Positions 31,201 through 41,492 of a stretch of DNA of 64,000 nt are shown one piece after another. Position 1 is the stretch's first letter; each line of letters begins with the position of its first letter. The notes under the pieces are model-generated. The model did not search any database. It saw only the letters and a program-made list of their open reading frames with translations, and was not told the origin of the DNA. Source of the DNA: Pseudarthrobacter sulfonivorans. GTDB lineage: Bacteria; Actinomycetota; Actinomycetes; Actinomycetales; Micrococcaceae. Location of the stretch: the NCBI RefSeq assembly GCF_001484605.1, contig NZ_CP013747.1:4340001-4404000 (forward strand). Reading direction: 5' to 3'. Position numbers and translations under genes: made by a program.

Positions 31201-32120
31201 TGCCCGAAGGGCATTCAGTCCGCCGCCTGGCGCAACAGTTCGGGGACGTCTTTACCGGGGAATCGCTATCCGTGAGCAGCCCGCAGGGCCGGTTCGTTGC
31301 CGGCGCAGCCCTGCTGGACGGCCAGGTCCTGACGGATTCGCGCGCCCACGGCAAGCATCTCTTCCTGCATTTTGACCACGCTGTGGTGCTGCACGTCCAC
31401 CTGGGGCTCTACGGGGCCTGGGACTTCGGCGGCGACGCGACCTTCAGCGGGGCCTCCAGCATCGGTGCCCCGCGGAAGATCGGGGAGCGCGAGGTTTTCG
31501 AGGACCCCGAAACTACCGACGACGCCGGGATGGGTGAGTACGCGGGACCTCCCGAGCCCCGCGGCGCCGTGCGTGTCCGGCTGGTCAGCAAGCATGGCTG
31601 GGCGGACCTCCGCGGTGCCACCACTTGCGCGGCCATCACCGATGCAGAAGCCCGGGCCGTCCTGGCTCGGCTGGGGCCGGATCCGCTGCACAACCATCCC
31701 GCGGACAGGACCCGCTTTGTGACGGGCCTTTTGTCCCGCAAGACGTCCATCGCAGCCCTGCTGATGGACCAGAAGGTGATTGCCGGCGTCGGGAATGTCT
31801 ACCGGGCCGAAGTGCTGTTCCGGCAGCGGCTGGATCCGTGGCTGCCGGGTACTGGACTCTCCAGCAGCGCCGCCGGTCTGTTGTGGGACGACACAGCCGC
31901 AGTAATGGCCGACGGCGTCCGCGACGGGCGGATCATCACCACACCGCCGGTGTATTGGGAGCCGGATAACCGGGAACCGGGGGCGCTCCTGCCCACGGGC
32001 GGCGACGCCCACTTTGTGTACAAGCGCGAAGGGCAGCCCTGCCGGGTCTGCGCCGTGCCGGTGGCCATCACCGAAATGGTGGGCCGCAAGCTCTACTGGT
32101 GCCCCGGCTGCCAGCAGTAG
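31200..32120 (+). CDS. Fpg/Nei-family DNA glycosylase
   Basis: 306 residues from the GTG overlapping the rpiB stop. Starts PEGHSVRRLAQQF: catalytic Pro2 and Glu3 as in Nei enzymes. HGKHLFLHFD carries the conserved Lys, and the helix-two-turn-helix lies at QKVIAGVGNVYRAEVLFRQR. The C-terminal zinc finger is complete (CRVCAVPVAI... WCPGCQ). Removes oxidised pyrimidines and nicks the strand. Closest to actinobacterial Nei2-type enzymes. Confidence 0.93.
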   Translation: MPEGHSVRRLAQQFGDVFTGESLSVSSPQGRFVAGAALLDGQVLTDSRAHGKHLFLHFDHAVVLHVHLGLYGAWDFGGDATFSGASSIGAPRKIGEREVFEDPETTDDAGMGEYAGPPEPRGAVRVRLVSKHGWADLRGATTCAAITDAEARAVLARLGPDPLHNHPADRTRFVTGLLSRKTSIAALLMDQKVIAGVGNVYRAEVLFRQRLDPWLPGTGLSSSAAGLLWDDTAAVMADGVRDGRIITTPPVYWEPDNREPGALLPTGGDAHFVYKREGQPCRVCAVPVAITEMVGRKLYWCPGCQQ

Positions 32121-32144
32121 CCAACCCAAGTCGGCCAAACAAAA

Positions 32145-32176
32145 AAGCAGGGCCCCTCAGCTGAGGGGCCCTGCTT
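32145..32176 (-). terminator. Terminator of tRNA-Gly
   Basis: A 16-bp perfect inverted repeat (arms 32145-32160 and 32161-32176). On the minus strand it is followed by a run of T (A-run at 32141-32146 on plus), right after the tRNA-Gly 3' end. It may also serve the glycosylase gene from the other side. Confidence 0.85.
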
Positions 32177-32179
32177 ATG

Positions 32180-32253
32180 TGGAGGGGACGACGGGAATCG
32201 AACCCGCGTAATCAGTTTGGAAGACTGAGGCTTTACCATTAAGCTACGTCCCC
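32180..32253 (-). tRNA. tRNA-Gly(TCC)
   Basis: On the minus strand acceptor GGGGACG pairs with CGTCCCC. The D-arm, the anticodon loop CTTCCAA (anticodon TCC) and the T-arm GCGGG TTCGATT CCCGT are all good. CCA is encoded. 74 bases with CCA. Confidence 0.95.
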
Positions 32254-32401
32254 GGAAAAATACAGCTCAGCTGTTGCGTCGGGCTGCTCTGCGTTTCTTC
32301 GGGCTGGCTGTTGAAGCCGGATACAACTAAACCTAATTCATGCCCCACGTGTCAAATGTGCAAAGAACGCCCGGATGACCGTAGACTTGCCTGTGCACTT
32401 A

Positions 32402-32476
32402 CGGGGTGTAGCTCAGCTTGGCTAGAGCACCTGCTTTGGGAGCAGGAAGTCGCAGGTTCAAATCCTGTCACCCCGA
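32402..32476 (+). tRNA. tRNA-Pro(TGG)
   Basis: Acceptor CGGGGTG pairs with CACCCCG. The D-arm (GCTC...GAGC), anticodon stem CCTGC with loop TTTGGGA (anticodon TGG) and T-arm (GCAGG TTCAAAT CCTGT) fold normally. CCA is not encoded. Confidence 0.95.
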
Positions 32477-32561
32477 CTCTGCGGCTCGGGCCGTGCAAGC
32501 GGCCCGGGCAGAAAAATGCGTTTGCAGAAACCCATCCCACAAACCCAGGAGTACTTAGACC

Positions 32562-33953
32562 GTGAAGAGCGCTGTCGAGAACCTCACCCCCACGCGGGTC
32601 AAGCTCAATGTTGAGGTCCCTTTTGAGGAATTGAAGCCCAGCATCGACGAGGCATACAAGACTGTTGCTTCGCAGATCCAGGTCCCTGGCTTCCGTAAGG
32701 GCAAGGTCCCGTCCAAGCTGATTGATCAGCGCGTTGGCCGCGGCTACGTCCTGGAGACGGCCATCAACGAAGGCCTCAACGGCTGGTACCAGGCTGCAGT
32801 CCAGGAATCCGGCATCCGCCCCCTGAGCCGTCCCGAGGTTGAAATCACCGAAGTTCCGGACCCCACTTCTACGGACGGGGAACTGAAGTTCCACGCCGAG
32901 GTTGATATCCGTCCGGAGATCGAACTCCCGGACTACGCCGGCATCAAGGTCGAGGTAGCCGCAGCGGAGTCCTCCGACGAAGACGTTGACAAGGCCCTGG
33001 ATGAACTGCGCGGCCGCTTCGGCACGCTGAAGTCCGTGGACCGCCCGGCCGCCGATGGCGACTTCCTGACCATCGACATCACCGCCACCATTGACGGCGC
33101 CGACGTTGATTCCGCGTCCGGCCTGTCCTACCAGGTAGGCACCGAAACCATGCTCGAGGGCCTGGACGAGGCTGTGACCGGCCTCAGCGTTGACGAGGAC
33201 GCCATCTTCGAAACCACCCTGGTGGGCGGTGACCACGCCGGCGAGTCCGCCCAGGTGAAGGTTGTTGTCAAGGCCGTCAAGGAGCGCGAGCTTCCCGAGG
33301 CCAACGACGACTTCGCCCAGCTGGCCTCCGAGTTCGACACCCTTGCCGAACTCCGTGAGGACCTGGCCAAGCAGGCCGCCGAATCGAAGGTTGTTGAGCA
33401 GGGTGTAGAGGCCCGCGACAAGGTCCTGGACAAGCTCGTTGAGCTCATTGAGGTTCCGGTTCCCGACTCCGTAGTTGAAGAGCAGGTCGACGCCCACTTC
33501 AAGGAGGGCAACGGCCACGGTGAAGGCGAACACGACACCGAAGAGCACCGCGAAGAGGTCAAGGCCAACACCGCCCGCGCCTTCCAGAACGAAGTCATCC
33601 TCGACGCCATTGCCGAAAAGGAAGAAGTCAACGTCAGCCAGGCTGAGCTGATCGACTACATCGTCAGCGCGGCCAGCCAGTACGGCATGGACCCGAACCA
33701 GTTCGCCCAGATCATCGATCAGAGCGGTCAGGTTCCCATGATGGTTTCCGAGGTCCGCCGCCGGAAGGCACTGGCCGTTGTCCTGGGCCAGGCCACCGTG
33801 ACCGACACCGAGGGCAAGACCGTTGACCTCAGCGACTTCGTCCGCCCCGGCGGCGAAGAAGAGGCTCCCGCCGTTGAGGCCGAGTCCGCTGAAGACACCA
33901 ACGCCGAGACCGCGGCCACCCCGAGTGACGACCCGGCAGCCGTGAAGTTCTAG
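32562..33953 (+). CDS. tig: Trigger factor
   Basis: 463 residues from a GTG with AGGAG ten bases upstream. The ribosome-binding domain has the signature [12 protein letters not shown] at about residues 44-55. A FKBP-type isomerase domain follows (about 155-240), then the helical arms. The C-terminal tail is acidic and Ala-rich. It meets nascent chains at the ribosome exit. Located just before clpP1P2X, the classic order, linking folding and degradation. Confidence 0.95.
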   Translation: MKSAVENLTPTRVKLNVEVPFEELKPSIDEAYKTVASQIQVPGFRKGKVPSKLIDQRVGRGYVLETAINEGLNGWYQAAVQESGIRPLSRPEVEITEVPDPTSTDGELKFHAEVDIRPEIELPDYAGIKVEVAAAESSDEDVDKALDELRGRFGTLKSVDRPAADGDFLTIDITATIDGADVDSASGLSYQVGTETMLEGLDEAVTGLSVDEDAIFETTLVGGDHAGESAQVKVVVKAVKERELPEANDDFAQLASEFDTLAELREDLAKQAAESKVVEQGVEARDKVLDKLVELIEVPVPDSVVEEQVDAHFKEGNGHGEGEHDTEEHREEVKANTARAFQNEVILDAIAEKEEVNVSQAELIDYIVSAASQYGMDPNQFAQIIDQSGQVPMMVSEVRRRKALAVVLGQATVTDTEGKTVDLSDFVRPGGEEEAPAVEAESAEDTNAETAATPSDDPAAVKF

Positions 33954-33977
33954 CACGCCCCTGGTAGTGCGACTGAA

Positions 33978-34011
33978 GGCAGCCCCTGGACCTATTGGTC
34001 CGGGGGCTGCC
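33978..34011 (+). terminator. Intrinsic terminator of tig
   Basis: Arms 33978-33992 and 33997-34011 pair over 15 bp with one G-T, loop TATT, followed by TTGGTT. Confidence 0.82.
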
Positions 34012-34150
34012 TTGGTTAACGGGCTCTCGCAGGGATCGTGCGCCGTCAGCGAACAGCGCGATTCCCGCGAACAAATCGGCCACCAAACCGGTTAGTGTCC
34101 AAGTAGTGAAGTTCAGTGATGTCACCGTCACCAGCGAGAGGTAAGTACAC

Positions 34151-34801
34151 ATGTCACAGCACGCAGAGGCCCCCCGGATGGCGACTGTAGATCCGGCCGG
34201 CCAGGACAACTACATCTACAACCGCCTCCTGAAGGAGCGCATCATCTGGCTGGGCTCCGAGGTGCGTGACGACAACGCCAACGCCATCTGCTCGCAGCTG
34301 CTGCTCCTGTCCGCCGAGAACCCGGAAAAGGACATCTACCTCTACATCAACTCTCCCGGCGGCTCCGTGACCGCGGGCATGGCCATCTATGACACCATGC
34401 AGTTCATCCCGAACGACGTCGTCACAGTCGCCACCGGCCTGGCAGCCTCCATGGGCCAGTTCCTGCTCTCCTCAGGCACCAAGGGCAAGCGCTACGCCAC
34501 CCCCAACGCCCGGGTCCTGATGCACCAGCCCTCCGGCGGCATCGGCGGCACGGCCTCGGACATTAAGATCCAGGCAGAGCTGATCCTGCATATGAAGAAG
34601 GTCATGGCCGAACTGACCGCGGATCAGACCGGCCAGTCCGTGGATACCATCCTCAAGGACAACGACCGTGACAAGTGGTTCACCGCGCCTGAAGCCCTCG
34701 AATACGGCTTCTTCGACAAGATCGCGGCCCACGCCGGTTCCGTCTCAGGCGGCGGCGGAACCGCCAACGCCACCTCCGGCGAGTCAGCCTCCGAGAAGTA
34801 A
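34151..34801 (+). CDS. clpP1: ATP-dependent Clp protease proteolytic subunit 1
   Basis: 216 residues. The catalytic Ser is in [19 protein letters not shown] and the His in [11 protein letters not shown]; the Asp lies in the C-terminal part (DNDRDKW). The hydrophobic handle [20 protein letters not shown] is typical. In actinobacteria ClpP1 and ClpP2 form a mixed two-ring peptidase used by ClpX and ClpC1. Followed after 37 bases by clpP2. Confidence 0.95.
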   Translation: MSQHAEAPRMATVDPAGQDNYIYNRLLKERIIWLGSEVRDDNANAICSQLLLLSAENPEKDIYLYINSPGGSVTAGMAIYDTMQFIPNDVVTVATGLAASMGQFLLSSGTKGKRYATPNARVLMHQPSGGIGGTASDIKIQAELILHMKKVMAELTADQTGQSVDTILKDNDRDKWFTAPEALEYGFFDKIAAHAGSVSGGGGTANATSGESASEK

Positions 34802-34838
34802 CCCGGCACTTAGAACACTTAGATCAGGAGCAACAAAA

Positions 34839-35498
34839 ATGACTTACAACTTCGGATCGACTGCCGGTAATCTTCCGACCAGCCGCTACGTCCTTCCCCA
34901 GTTCGAAGAGCGCACGCCTTACGGCTTCAAGCGCCAGGACCCCTACACGAAGCTGTTCGAGGACCGCATCATCTTCCTCGGCGTCCAGATCGATGACGCC
35001 TCCGCTGATGACGTCATGGCCCAGCTGCTGGTGCTCGAGTCCACCGACCCGGACCGCGACATCACTCTCTACATCAACTCCCCGGGCGGTTCCTTCACGG
35101 CCATGACCGCGATCTACGACACCATGACGTACATCCGGCCGGAGATCCAGACCGTCTGCCTCGGCCAGGCCGCCAGCGCCGCCGCCGTGATCCTCGCAGC
35201 CGGCACCCCGGGCAAGCGCCTAGCCCTGCCCAACGCCCGTGTCCTGATCCACCAGCCGGCCCTCTCCGGCGGCCAAGGTGGACAGGCCTCGGACCTGGAG
35301 ATCCAGGCCGCGGAAGTTATGCGGATGCGCGCTTGGCTTGAGGACACGCTGGCTCACCACTCGGGCCGCACCCCGGAGCAGGTCAACAACGACATTGAGC
35401 GTGACAAGATCCTGACCGCCGCCGAGGCCCTGGATTACGGCCTCATTGACCAGGTGCTTGATTCCCGCAAGATGAAGCCGCAGGCAATCACCAGGTAG
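34839..35498 (+). CDS. clpP2: ATP-dependent Clp protease proteolytic subunit 2
   Basis: 219 residues from ATG 34839 with AGGAG eight bases upstream; a longer frame reading back over clpP1 is a shadow. Ser in [20 protein letters not shown], His in [14 protein letters not shown], Asp in ERDKIL. The N-terminus ([20 protein letters not shown]) is the extended form typical of ClpP2. Partner of ClpP1. Confidence 0.95.
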   Translation: MTYNFGSTAGNLPTSRYVLPQFEERTPYGFKRQDPYTKLFEDRIIFLGVQIDDASADDVMAQLLVLESTDPDRDITLYINSPGGSFTAMTAIYDTMTYIRPEIQTVCLGQAASAAAVILAAGTPGKRLALPNARVLIHQPALSGGQGGQASDLEIQAAEVMRMRAWLEDTLAHHSGRTPEQVNNDIERDKILTAAEALDYGLIDQVLDSRKMKPQAITR

Positions 35499-35512
35499 CC
35501 AGCCTCTTCGAC

Positions 35513-35548
35513 GGCCGGTGCGGTCCAGTAATTTGGGCCGCACCGGCC
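35513..35548 (+). terminator. Terminator after clpP2
   Basis: Perfect 11-bp arms 35513-35523 and 35538-35548, 14-base loop, followed by TTCGCTTT. clpX therefore has its own promoter in the next 130 bases. Confidence 0.75.
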
Positions 35549-35677
35549 TTCGCTTTCCACCCTTGGACGCAATTGTGACCTAGAGTGGAAGATGTCACGG
35601 CCGGTCCTCCCAGGCCCGCCACGATTCCAGCAACGGTGCACAGCTGCCTGGCAGCAAGATACTAAAGGGGTTCACAT

Positions 35678-36958
35678 ATGGCTCGGATTGGCGAGAGCAC
35701 GGATCTGCTGAAGTGTTCTTTCTGCGGAAAGAGCCAGAAGCAGGTGCGCAAGCTCATTGCCGGGCCCGGTGTCTACATCTGCGACGAATGCATTGAGCTC
35801 TGCAACGAGATCATTGAGGAAGAGCTCGCGGAAGTCGCCGATCTGGGAAGCTTCGAGCTGCCCAAGCCCCGCGAGATCTTCGACTTCCTGCAGGAATACG
35901 TCATCGGCCAGGAACCCGCCAAGCGTTCCCTCGCCGTCGCCGTCTACAACCATTACAAGCGGATCCAGGCCGGCCACGCCCCCAAGAGCGGCAGCCTCGC
36001 CGAGGGCGGCCACCACGACGACGTCGAAATCGCCAAGTCCAACATCCTCCTGATCGGCCCCACCGGCTGCGGCAAAACCTACCTGGCCCAGACACTGGCG
36101 CGGCGGTTGAATGTTCCGTTTGCTGTTGCCGACGCCACGGCACTCACCGAAGCCGGCTATGTGGGTGAAGACGTGGAGAACATCCTCCTCAAGCTCATCC
36201 AGTCAGCGGATTACGACGTCAAAAAGGCCGAACAGGGCATCATCTACATCGACGAAATCGACAAGATTTCGCGCAAGAGCGAGAATCCCTCCATCACCCG
36301 GGACGTGTCCGGTGAGGGCGTGCAGCAGGCCCTCCTGAAGATCCTCGAAGGAACCGTAGCCTCCGTCCCGCCCCAGGGCGGACGCAAGCACCCCCACCAG
36401 GAATTCATCCAGATCGACACCACCAACGTGCTGTTTATCGTGGCGGGCGCCTTTGCCGGGCTGGAAGAGATCATCGGTTCGCGTTCCGGACGCAAAGGCA
36501 TTGGCTTCGGCGCCCCACTCAACGATGCCAGCAACAAGGTGGACTCCTACGGCGAAGTGATGCCCGAGGACCTCCTGAAGTTCGGTCTGATCCCGGAATT
36601 CATCGGCCGCCTGCCCGTGATCACCACGGTCTCCAGCCTGGACCGCGACGCCCTCATCCAGATCCTCTCCACGCCGAAGAACGCGCTGGTCAAGCAGTAC
36701 CAGAAGATGTTCCAGATCGACGGCGTGGAACTCGTCTTCGATGACGACGCCCTCAATGCCATTGCCGACCAGGCCCTGGAGCGTGGTACCGGTGCCCGTG
36801 GCCTGCGCGCCATCATGGAGGAAGTGCTGCTCCCGGTCATGTTCGACCTCCCCAGCCGCGAAGACGTGGCCAGCGTGGTCATCACCGCTGACGTTGTCCT
36901 CAGCAAGGCCGAGCCAACCCTCATTCCGCACGTGACCAAGCGACGCAAGTCCGCCTGA
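35678..36958 (+). CDS. clpX: ClpX unfoldase
   Basis: 426 residues. N-terminal zinc domain with four Cys ([10 protein letters not shown]... [10 protein letters not shown]) at about 12-43. Walker A GPTGCGKT near 125, Walker [10 protein letters not shown] near 190, and the sensor/arginine-finger parts. The IGF loop that docks on ClpP reads GIGFGAPLN. It unfolds tagged proteins and feeds ClpP1P2. Confidence 0.96.
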   Translation: MARIGESTDLLKCSFCGKSQKQVRKLIAGPGVYICDECIELCNEIIEEELAEVADLGSFELPKPREIFDFLQEYVIGQEPAKRSLAVAVYNHYKRIQAGHAPKSGSLAEGGHHDDVEIAKSNILLIGPTGCGKTYLAQTLARRLNVPFAVADATALTEAGYVGEDVENILLKLIQSADYDVKKAEQGIIYIDEIDKISRKSENPSITRDVSGEGVQQALLKILEGTVASVPPQGGRKHPHQEFIQIDTTNVLFIVAGAFAGLEEIIGSRSGRKGIGFGAPLNDASNKVDSYGEVMPEDLLKFGLIPEFIGRLPVITTVSSLDRDALIQILSTPKNALVKQYQKMFQIDGVELVFDDDALNAIADQALERGTGARGLRAIMEEVLLPVMFDLPSREDVASVVITADVVLSKAEPTLIPHVTKRRKSA

Positions 36959-37026
36959 CACGTCCGCCACCCCGCCTGACACTTCCGCCTTCCATCCCCG
37001 CATGCCCAGGAACAGAGGACTCACGC

Positions 37027-37641
37027 ATGACTGAAACAACCATCAACCAGGCCGACTTCTGGTTTGATCCGCTGTGCCCGTTCGCCTGGATCACCTCACG
37101 CTGGATCGGCGAGGTTGAGGCTGTCCGCGACATCAAAACCGTGTGGCATGTAATGAGCCTCTCTGTCCTGAACGAAGGCCGGGACCTGGAACCCGCGTAC
37201 CGCGAAGGCATGGACAAGGCATGGGGCCCGGTCCGGGTCATCATCGCGGCCCAGGAGCAGCACGGCGACCACGTGGTGAAGCCGCTTTACGACGCCATGG
37301 GCACACTGATCCACCTTGGCGGGGAGAAGGACTTCGGCGTTGTCATCAGCAAGGCACTGGCGGAGTGCGGACTCCCGGCCGGCCTGGCAGACGTTGCCGC
37401 CACGGACGCCTTTGACACCCAGCTGAGGGCCAGTCACGAGGAGGGCATCTCGCTGGTGGGCCAGGACGTTGGCACGCCGGTTGTTGCCTTCAACGGAACT
37501 GCTTTCTTCGGCCCCGTGCTGACCCGCATCCCGCGCGGCGAGCAGGCGGGCCGGCTGTGGGATGCCACCGTCACACTCGCCTCGTACCCGCACTTCTTCG
37601 AGATTAAGCGCAGCCGCAGCGAACGTCCCGAATTCAACTGA
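37027..37641 (+). CDS. DsbA-family (mycothiol-type) oxidoreductase
   Basis: 204 residues. The N-terminus FWFDPLCPFAWITSRWIGEV places a redox Cys in the motif CPFA, one Cys only. GTPVVAFNGTAFFGPVLTRI is the cis-Pro loop. The rest is the inserted helical domain. It belongs to the DsbA/FrnE-like group that includes the mycothiol-dependent enzyme Rv2466c; the second Cys of a CxxC is absent here, suggesting a monothiol mechanism. Confidence 0.82.
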   Translation: MTETTINQADFWFDPLCPFAWITSRWIGEVEAVRDIKTVWHVMSLSVLNEGRDLEPAYREGMDKAWGPVRVIIAAQEQHGDHVVKPLYDAMGTLIHLGGEKDFGVVISKALAECGLPAGLADVAATDAFDTQLRASHEEGISLVGQDVGTPVVAFNGTAFFGPVLTRIPRGEQAGRLWDATVTLASYPHFFEIKRSRSERPEFN

Positions 37642-37649
37642 CGCAGACA

Positions 37650-37699
37650 GCAAGAGCCCCGGACGAACTACTCTGATGTAATTCTTCCGGGGCTCTTGC
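37650..37699 (+). terminator. Hairpin after the DsbA-like gene
   Basis: Arms 37650-37662 and 37687-37699 pair over 13 bp, 24-base loop with further internal pairing; no clear U-run. Confidence 0.5.
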
Positions 37700-37898
37700 G
37701 CATCCAAACCGTCGGGACAACAATGGTTCTTACCCACTTCGAAAGAAGCGGGACGCAGGAACCAAAGATTCAGTGATATGTATCCGACGCAGCCATCGGC
37801 AAAGTCAGATACAAGCTACCAGTGACGAGGTAGGAAGACCTGAAGATCCAAGGATCCTGCCAGACCATCAAAGACGTCACCAGGATGGCCGAAAAGTC

Positions 37899-37934
37899 GA
37901 AGCCCCACCAACGGCAAAACGCTGATGGGGCTTC
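37899..37934 (-). terminator. Terminator of valS
   Basis: Arms GAAGCCCCA 37899-37907 and TGGGGCTTC 37926-37934, with additional pairing in the loop, 20 bases after the valS stop on the minus strand; GACTTTTC follows. Confidence 0.7.
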
Positions 37935-37953
37935 CCCTTTGCCCAAAAACAGG

Positions 37954-40572
37954 TCAGGCCTTGGGCTGTTCCTCCGGAGCGGCCAGCACAACGTCGCTGA
38001 CGGTCAGTTCGCCGTCGCCTGCCACGAGGGTCAGTTCGCGGGCGTTCGAGGCTGCCTTCAGGTCGCCAAGTCCGGCCTTCAGCTGCGTGGTCAGGGATTC
38101 CGACGCCGTGATGGTGGCGGAGAGGACCTCGGTGCGCTGCTTGACCTTGGCCTCGGACTTTGCCTTGCGGACACCGCTCAGGGCCGTGCCAACGGTGGCA
38201 AGCAGGGTGGTGTCGCCGTCCACGTCCACTGCGGTGGGCCACTGTGCACGGTGTACGGAGCCGTTGCGCCACCAGCCCCAGACCTCTTCGGTGGCGAAGG
38301 GCAGGAACGGGGCGAACAGGCGCAGCAGCGTGTCCAGGCTGGTGGCGAGTGCTGCCAGCACGGAGGCCTGCTCAGCGTCGCCGGCGGCACCGTAGGCGCG
38401 GTCCTTGATGAGCTCCACATAATCGTCCGTGAACTGCCAGAAGAAGCTCTCGGTGATCTGCAGGGCCCGGGCGTAGTCGTAGTTCTCGAACGCCTTGGTG
38501 GACTGGCGCACCACCTCGGCCAGCTGGGCCAGCACCGCCCGGTCCAACGGGTTGGTCAGGACCGAGAGATCGGTGGAGACCACGGAATTCTCCGTCGCGC
38601 CCAGGTTCAGGACGAACTTTGAGGCGTTCAGCAGCTTGATGGCAAGGCGGCGGCCGATCTTCATCTGCGCGATCTCGTACGCCGTATCCGCGCCGAGCTT
38701 GGCGGACGTGGCCCAGTAGCGGACGGCGTCGGAGCCGAATTCGTCCAAAACATCGGTGGGAACCACCACGTTGCCCTTGGACTTGGACATCTTCTTCCGG
38801 TCCGGGTCCAGGATCCAGCCGGAGATGGCGGCATGCTTCCACGGCGCGGCGTGCTGCAGCGCATCAGCCTGGACTACCGAGGAGAACAGCCAGGTGCGGA
38901 TGATGTCGTGGCCCTGGGGGCGCAGGTCAAACGGGAAGACCTTGGCGAAGAGGTCCTCGTCCCGGCTCCAGCCGCCCACAATCTGCGGGGTCAGCGAAGA
39001 CGTGGCCCACGTATCCAGGATGTCGGCGTCGCCGGCGAAGCCACCGGGAACGCCGCGCTGGGCTTCGTCGTAACCCGGTGCGGCATCGGCCGCGGGGTCA
39101 ACCGGCAGCTGCTCGTCCAGGGGCACGATCGGGGCGTCGTACCGCGGGTTGCCCTCGGCGTCCAGCGGATACCAGACGGGGATGGGCACACCGAAGAAGC
39201 GCTGGCGGGACACGAGCCAGTCGCCGTTCAGCCCGGAGATCCAGTTCTCGAAGCGGGACCGCATAAAGGCCGGGTGGAAGTCGATCTCGTGGCCGCGCGC
39301 GATCAGGCGGGCGCGGCGCTCTTCGTCGCGGCCGCCGTTGCGGTAGTACCACTGGCGTGAGGTGACAACCTCGAGGGGCTTGTCGCCCTTTTCGTAGAAG
39401 TTCACCGGGTGCATGATCTTCTTCGGTTCGCCGTCGATCAGATCTTCGGCGGCCAGGAGCTCCACCACTGCTTCCTTGGCGCTGAAGATGGTCTTGCCGG
39501 CAATGGCTTCGTACGCGGTGCGCCCTGCATCGGTGGTGATCCAGTCCGGGGTTTCGCCGACGATGCGGCCGTCCCGGCCAACGATGGCACGGGTGGGCAG
39601 CTGGAGTTCCCGCCACCAGGTGACGTCGGTGAGGTCACCGAACGTGCACACCATGGCGATGCCGGAGCCCTTGTCCGCCTTGGCCAGCGGGTGGGCCTTG
39701 ACCTCAACCTCAACACCGAAGACCGGGGACGTGACCATCTTGCCGAACAGCGGCTGGTACCGCTCGTCGTCGGGGTTTGCAACGAGGGCGGCGCAGGCTG
39801 CCAGCAGTTCGGGACGGGTGGTCTCGACATAGATCTTTTCGCCGTCTTCAGTGAAGAACGGGTAGCGGTAGTACGCGCCGGCAACTTCGCGGTCTTCGAG
39901 TTCCGCCTGGGCCACGGCCGTGCGGAAGGTGATGTCCCAGAGGGTTGGCGCTTCGGCCATGTACGCGTCGCCGGCTGCCAGGTTGGCCAGGAAGGCGCGC
40001 TGGGAGACTTCGCGGGAGGCGTCATCGATGGTCCGGTACGTCAGCTGCCAGTCCACGGAAAGTCCGAGCTGCTGGAACAGGCTTTCGAAGACCTTCTCGT
40101 CCTCCACTGCCAGTTCTTCGCACAGCTCGATGAAGTTCCGGCGCGAGACGACGTCGAAGTCGCGCTGGTTCTTGGCGGGCTCGGCCGGAGCACGGTAGCC
40201 GGCGTCGTACGGGATGGCCGGATCGCAGCGCACGCCGTAGTAGTTCTGGACGCGGCGCTCGGTGGGCAGGCCGTTGTCATCCCAACCCATCGGATAGAAC
40301 ACGTTCTTGCCGATCATGCGCTGGTAGCGGGCCAGCACGTCCGTCTGCGTGAAGGAGAACATGTGCCCCACGTGCAGGGAGCCCGACGCCGTGGGTGGGG
40401 GAGTGTCGATCGAGTAGACCTGCTCCCGGGTGGTGTCCGGGTTGAACTTGTAGGTCCCTTCGGCAAGCCAGCGCTGCGTGAGGGCAGCTTCCAGCCCCTC
40501 AAGGGCGGGCTTGTCCGGAACGTTGATAGGGGCGGTGGAGGGCGTGTCTGTACCCTGAGTGTCTTCAGCCAT
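37954..40572 (-). CDS. valS: Valyl-tRNA synthetase
   Basis: 872 residues. HVGH (HIGH motif) in SGSLHVGHMFSFTQTDVLAR near residue 67 and KMSKSKGN near 590. The editing domain lies between (VETTRPELLAACAALVANPD). The C-terminal helical anticodon domain and short coiled coil end the protein. Charges tRNA-Val and edits Thr. Alone on the minus strand, convergent with the DsbA-like gene. Confidence 0.95.
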   Translation of the reverse strand: MAEDTQGTDTPSTAPINVPDKPALEGLEAALTQRWLAEGTYKFNPDTTREQVYSIDTPPPTASGSLHVGHMFSFTQTDVLARYQRMIGKNVFYPMGWDDNGLPTERRVQNYYGVRCDPAIPYDAGYRAPAEPAKNQRDFDVVSRRNFIELCEELAVEDEKVFESLFQQLGLSVDWQLTYRTIDDASREVSQRAFLANLAAGDAYMAEAPTLWDITFRTAVAQAELEDREVAGAYYRYPFFTEDGEKIYVETTRPELLAACAALVANPDDERYQPLFGKMVTSPVFGVEVEVKAHPLAKADKGSGIAMVCTFGDLTDVTWWRELQLPTRAIVGRDGRIVGETPDWITTDAGRTAYEAIAGKTIFSAKEAVVELLAAEDLIDGEPKKIMHPVNFYEKGDKPLEVVTSRQWYYRNGGRDEERRARLIARGHEIDFHPAFMRSRFENWISGLNGDWLVSRQRFFGVPIPVWYPLDAEGNPRYDAPIVPLDEQLPVDPAADAAPGYDEAQRGVPGGFAGDADILDTWATSSLTPQIVGGWSRDEDLFAKVFPFDLRPQGHDIIRTWLFSSVVQADALQHAAPWKHAAISGWILDPDRKKMSKSKGNVVVPTDVLDEFGSDAVRYWATSAKLGADTAYEIAQMKIGRRLAIKLLNASKFVLNLGATENSVVSTDLSVLTNPLDRAVLAQLAEVVRQSTKAFENYDYARALQITESFFWQFTDDYVELIKDRAYGAAGDAEQASVLAALATSLDTLLRLFAPFLPFATEEVWGWWRNGSVHRAQWPTAVDVDGDTTLLATVGTALSGVRKAKSEAKVKQRTEVLSATITASESLTTQLKAGLGDLKAASNARELTLVAGDGELTVSDVVLAAPEEQPKA

Positions 40573-40688
40573 CTGGCAATTGTTTCATGTTCCGGTGGCG
40601 CGGCCTGCCGTAGCATGCGGGACATGGGCACAACCGCGGAAAGTTCATACTCAAGCACCGGTAGCTGCTCTGCCGTTAGGGTGGTGCC

Positions 40689-41492
40689 ATGACTGAGGAA
40701 TCACGGAACGCGACAGCACAGAACCAGGCATCACAAAGCGATTCACCCCAGAACAGGGCGGCGGTGGTTACCGGCGCCAGCACCGGCATCGGCGAGGCGA
40801 CCGTGCGGGCATTGCGGGAAGAAGGCTGGACGGTATTCGCTGTGGCACGCCGCGCCGAACGGCTGGCCGCGCTGGAAGCCGAAACAGGCGCCGTCGGAAT
40901 TCCCGCTGACATCACCGAGGACGACGACGTCGCCAGGCTCCTTGCCCGCGTCACCGAAGCCGGCGGCGTGGGGACGCTCATCAACATTGCGGGCGGGGCC
41001 CGGGGTGCTGACCTGGTGGGCGAGGCCAACACCGAGGACTGGGAGTGGATGTTCCGGGTCAACGTCCTCGGCACAGTGAAGCTCACCCGGGCGTTCCTGC
41101 CGATGCTCCGCGCCACCGGCGAAGGAACTGTCCTGAACCTGACGTCGACCGCCGGACTGGTGGCCTACGAGGGCGGCGGCGGCTACAACGCCGCCAAGTT
41201 TGCCCAGCACGCACTGACCGGTGCCCTCCGGCTGGAAGAGGCGGAGCACAACATCCGCGTCATCGAGGTAGCCCCGGGCCTTGTCCGCACCGAAGAGTTC
41301 GCGCTCAACCGCTTTGGTGACCAGGACGCCGCGGAGAAGGTTTACGAGGGCGTGGAGAAGCCCCTGACCGCAGCCGACGTCGCCGACGTGGTGCGCTATG
41401 CCGTCAGCGCGCCGCACCATGTCAACCTGGACCAGATCGTGATCCGGCCCGTTGCGCAGGCGGCCACCCACAAGCTGATCCGCAAGCGTTAG
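40689..41492 (+). CDS. Short-chain dehydrogenase/reductase
   Basis: 267 residues. VVTGASTGIGEATVRAL is the cofactor loop near residue 27, NIAGGARGADL the NNAG-like motif, NLTSTAGLVAYEGGGGYNAAK the catalytic Ser-Tyr-Lys. PGLVRTEEF follows. Classical SDR of the YdfG/serine-dehydrogenase-like group. ARRAERLAAL after the second strand suggests NADP preference. Substrate not known. Ends on overlap with the EEP gene on the other strand. Confidence 0.9.
   Translation: MTEESRNATAQNQASQSDSPQNRAAVVTGASTGIGEATVRALREEGWTVFAVARRAERLAALEAETGAVGIPADITEDDDVARLLARVTEAGGVGTLINIAGGARGADLVGEANTEDWEWMFRVNVLGTVKLTRAFLPMLRATGEGTVLNLTSTAGLVAYEGGGGYNAAKFAQHALTGALRLEEAEHNIRVIEVAPGLVRTEEFALNRFGDQDAAEKVYEGVEKPLTAADVADVVRYAVSAPHHVNLDQIVIRPVAQAATHKLIRKR

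Larger units (their letters stand above)
37642..37953. other. Gap with two hairpins between convergent genes
   Basis: No gene is seen. A 13-bp inverted repeat (37650-37662 / 37687-37699) lies close to the DsbA-like stop, and the valS terminator (37899-37934) at the other end. The 190 bases between hold no convincing ORF. Confidence 0.6.

Noticed and set aside
32352..33956. 534-residue minus-strand frame opposite tig
   Set aside because: Shadow of the high-GC tig gene; Val/Gly/Leu-rich low-quality protein without start signals.
34021..34150. Possible ClgR operator upstream of clpP1
   Set aside because: GCGAAC and CGCG words occur near 34047-34072 but spacing does not fit the consensus I remember, so no site is claimed.
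39409..40692. 427-residue plus-strand frame opposite valS
   Set aside because: Antisense shadow of valS.
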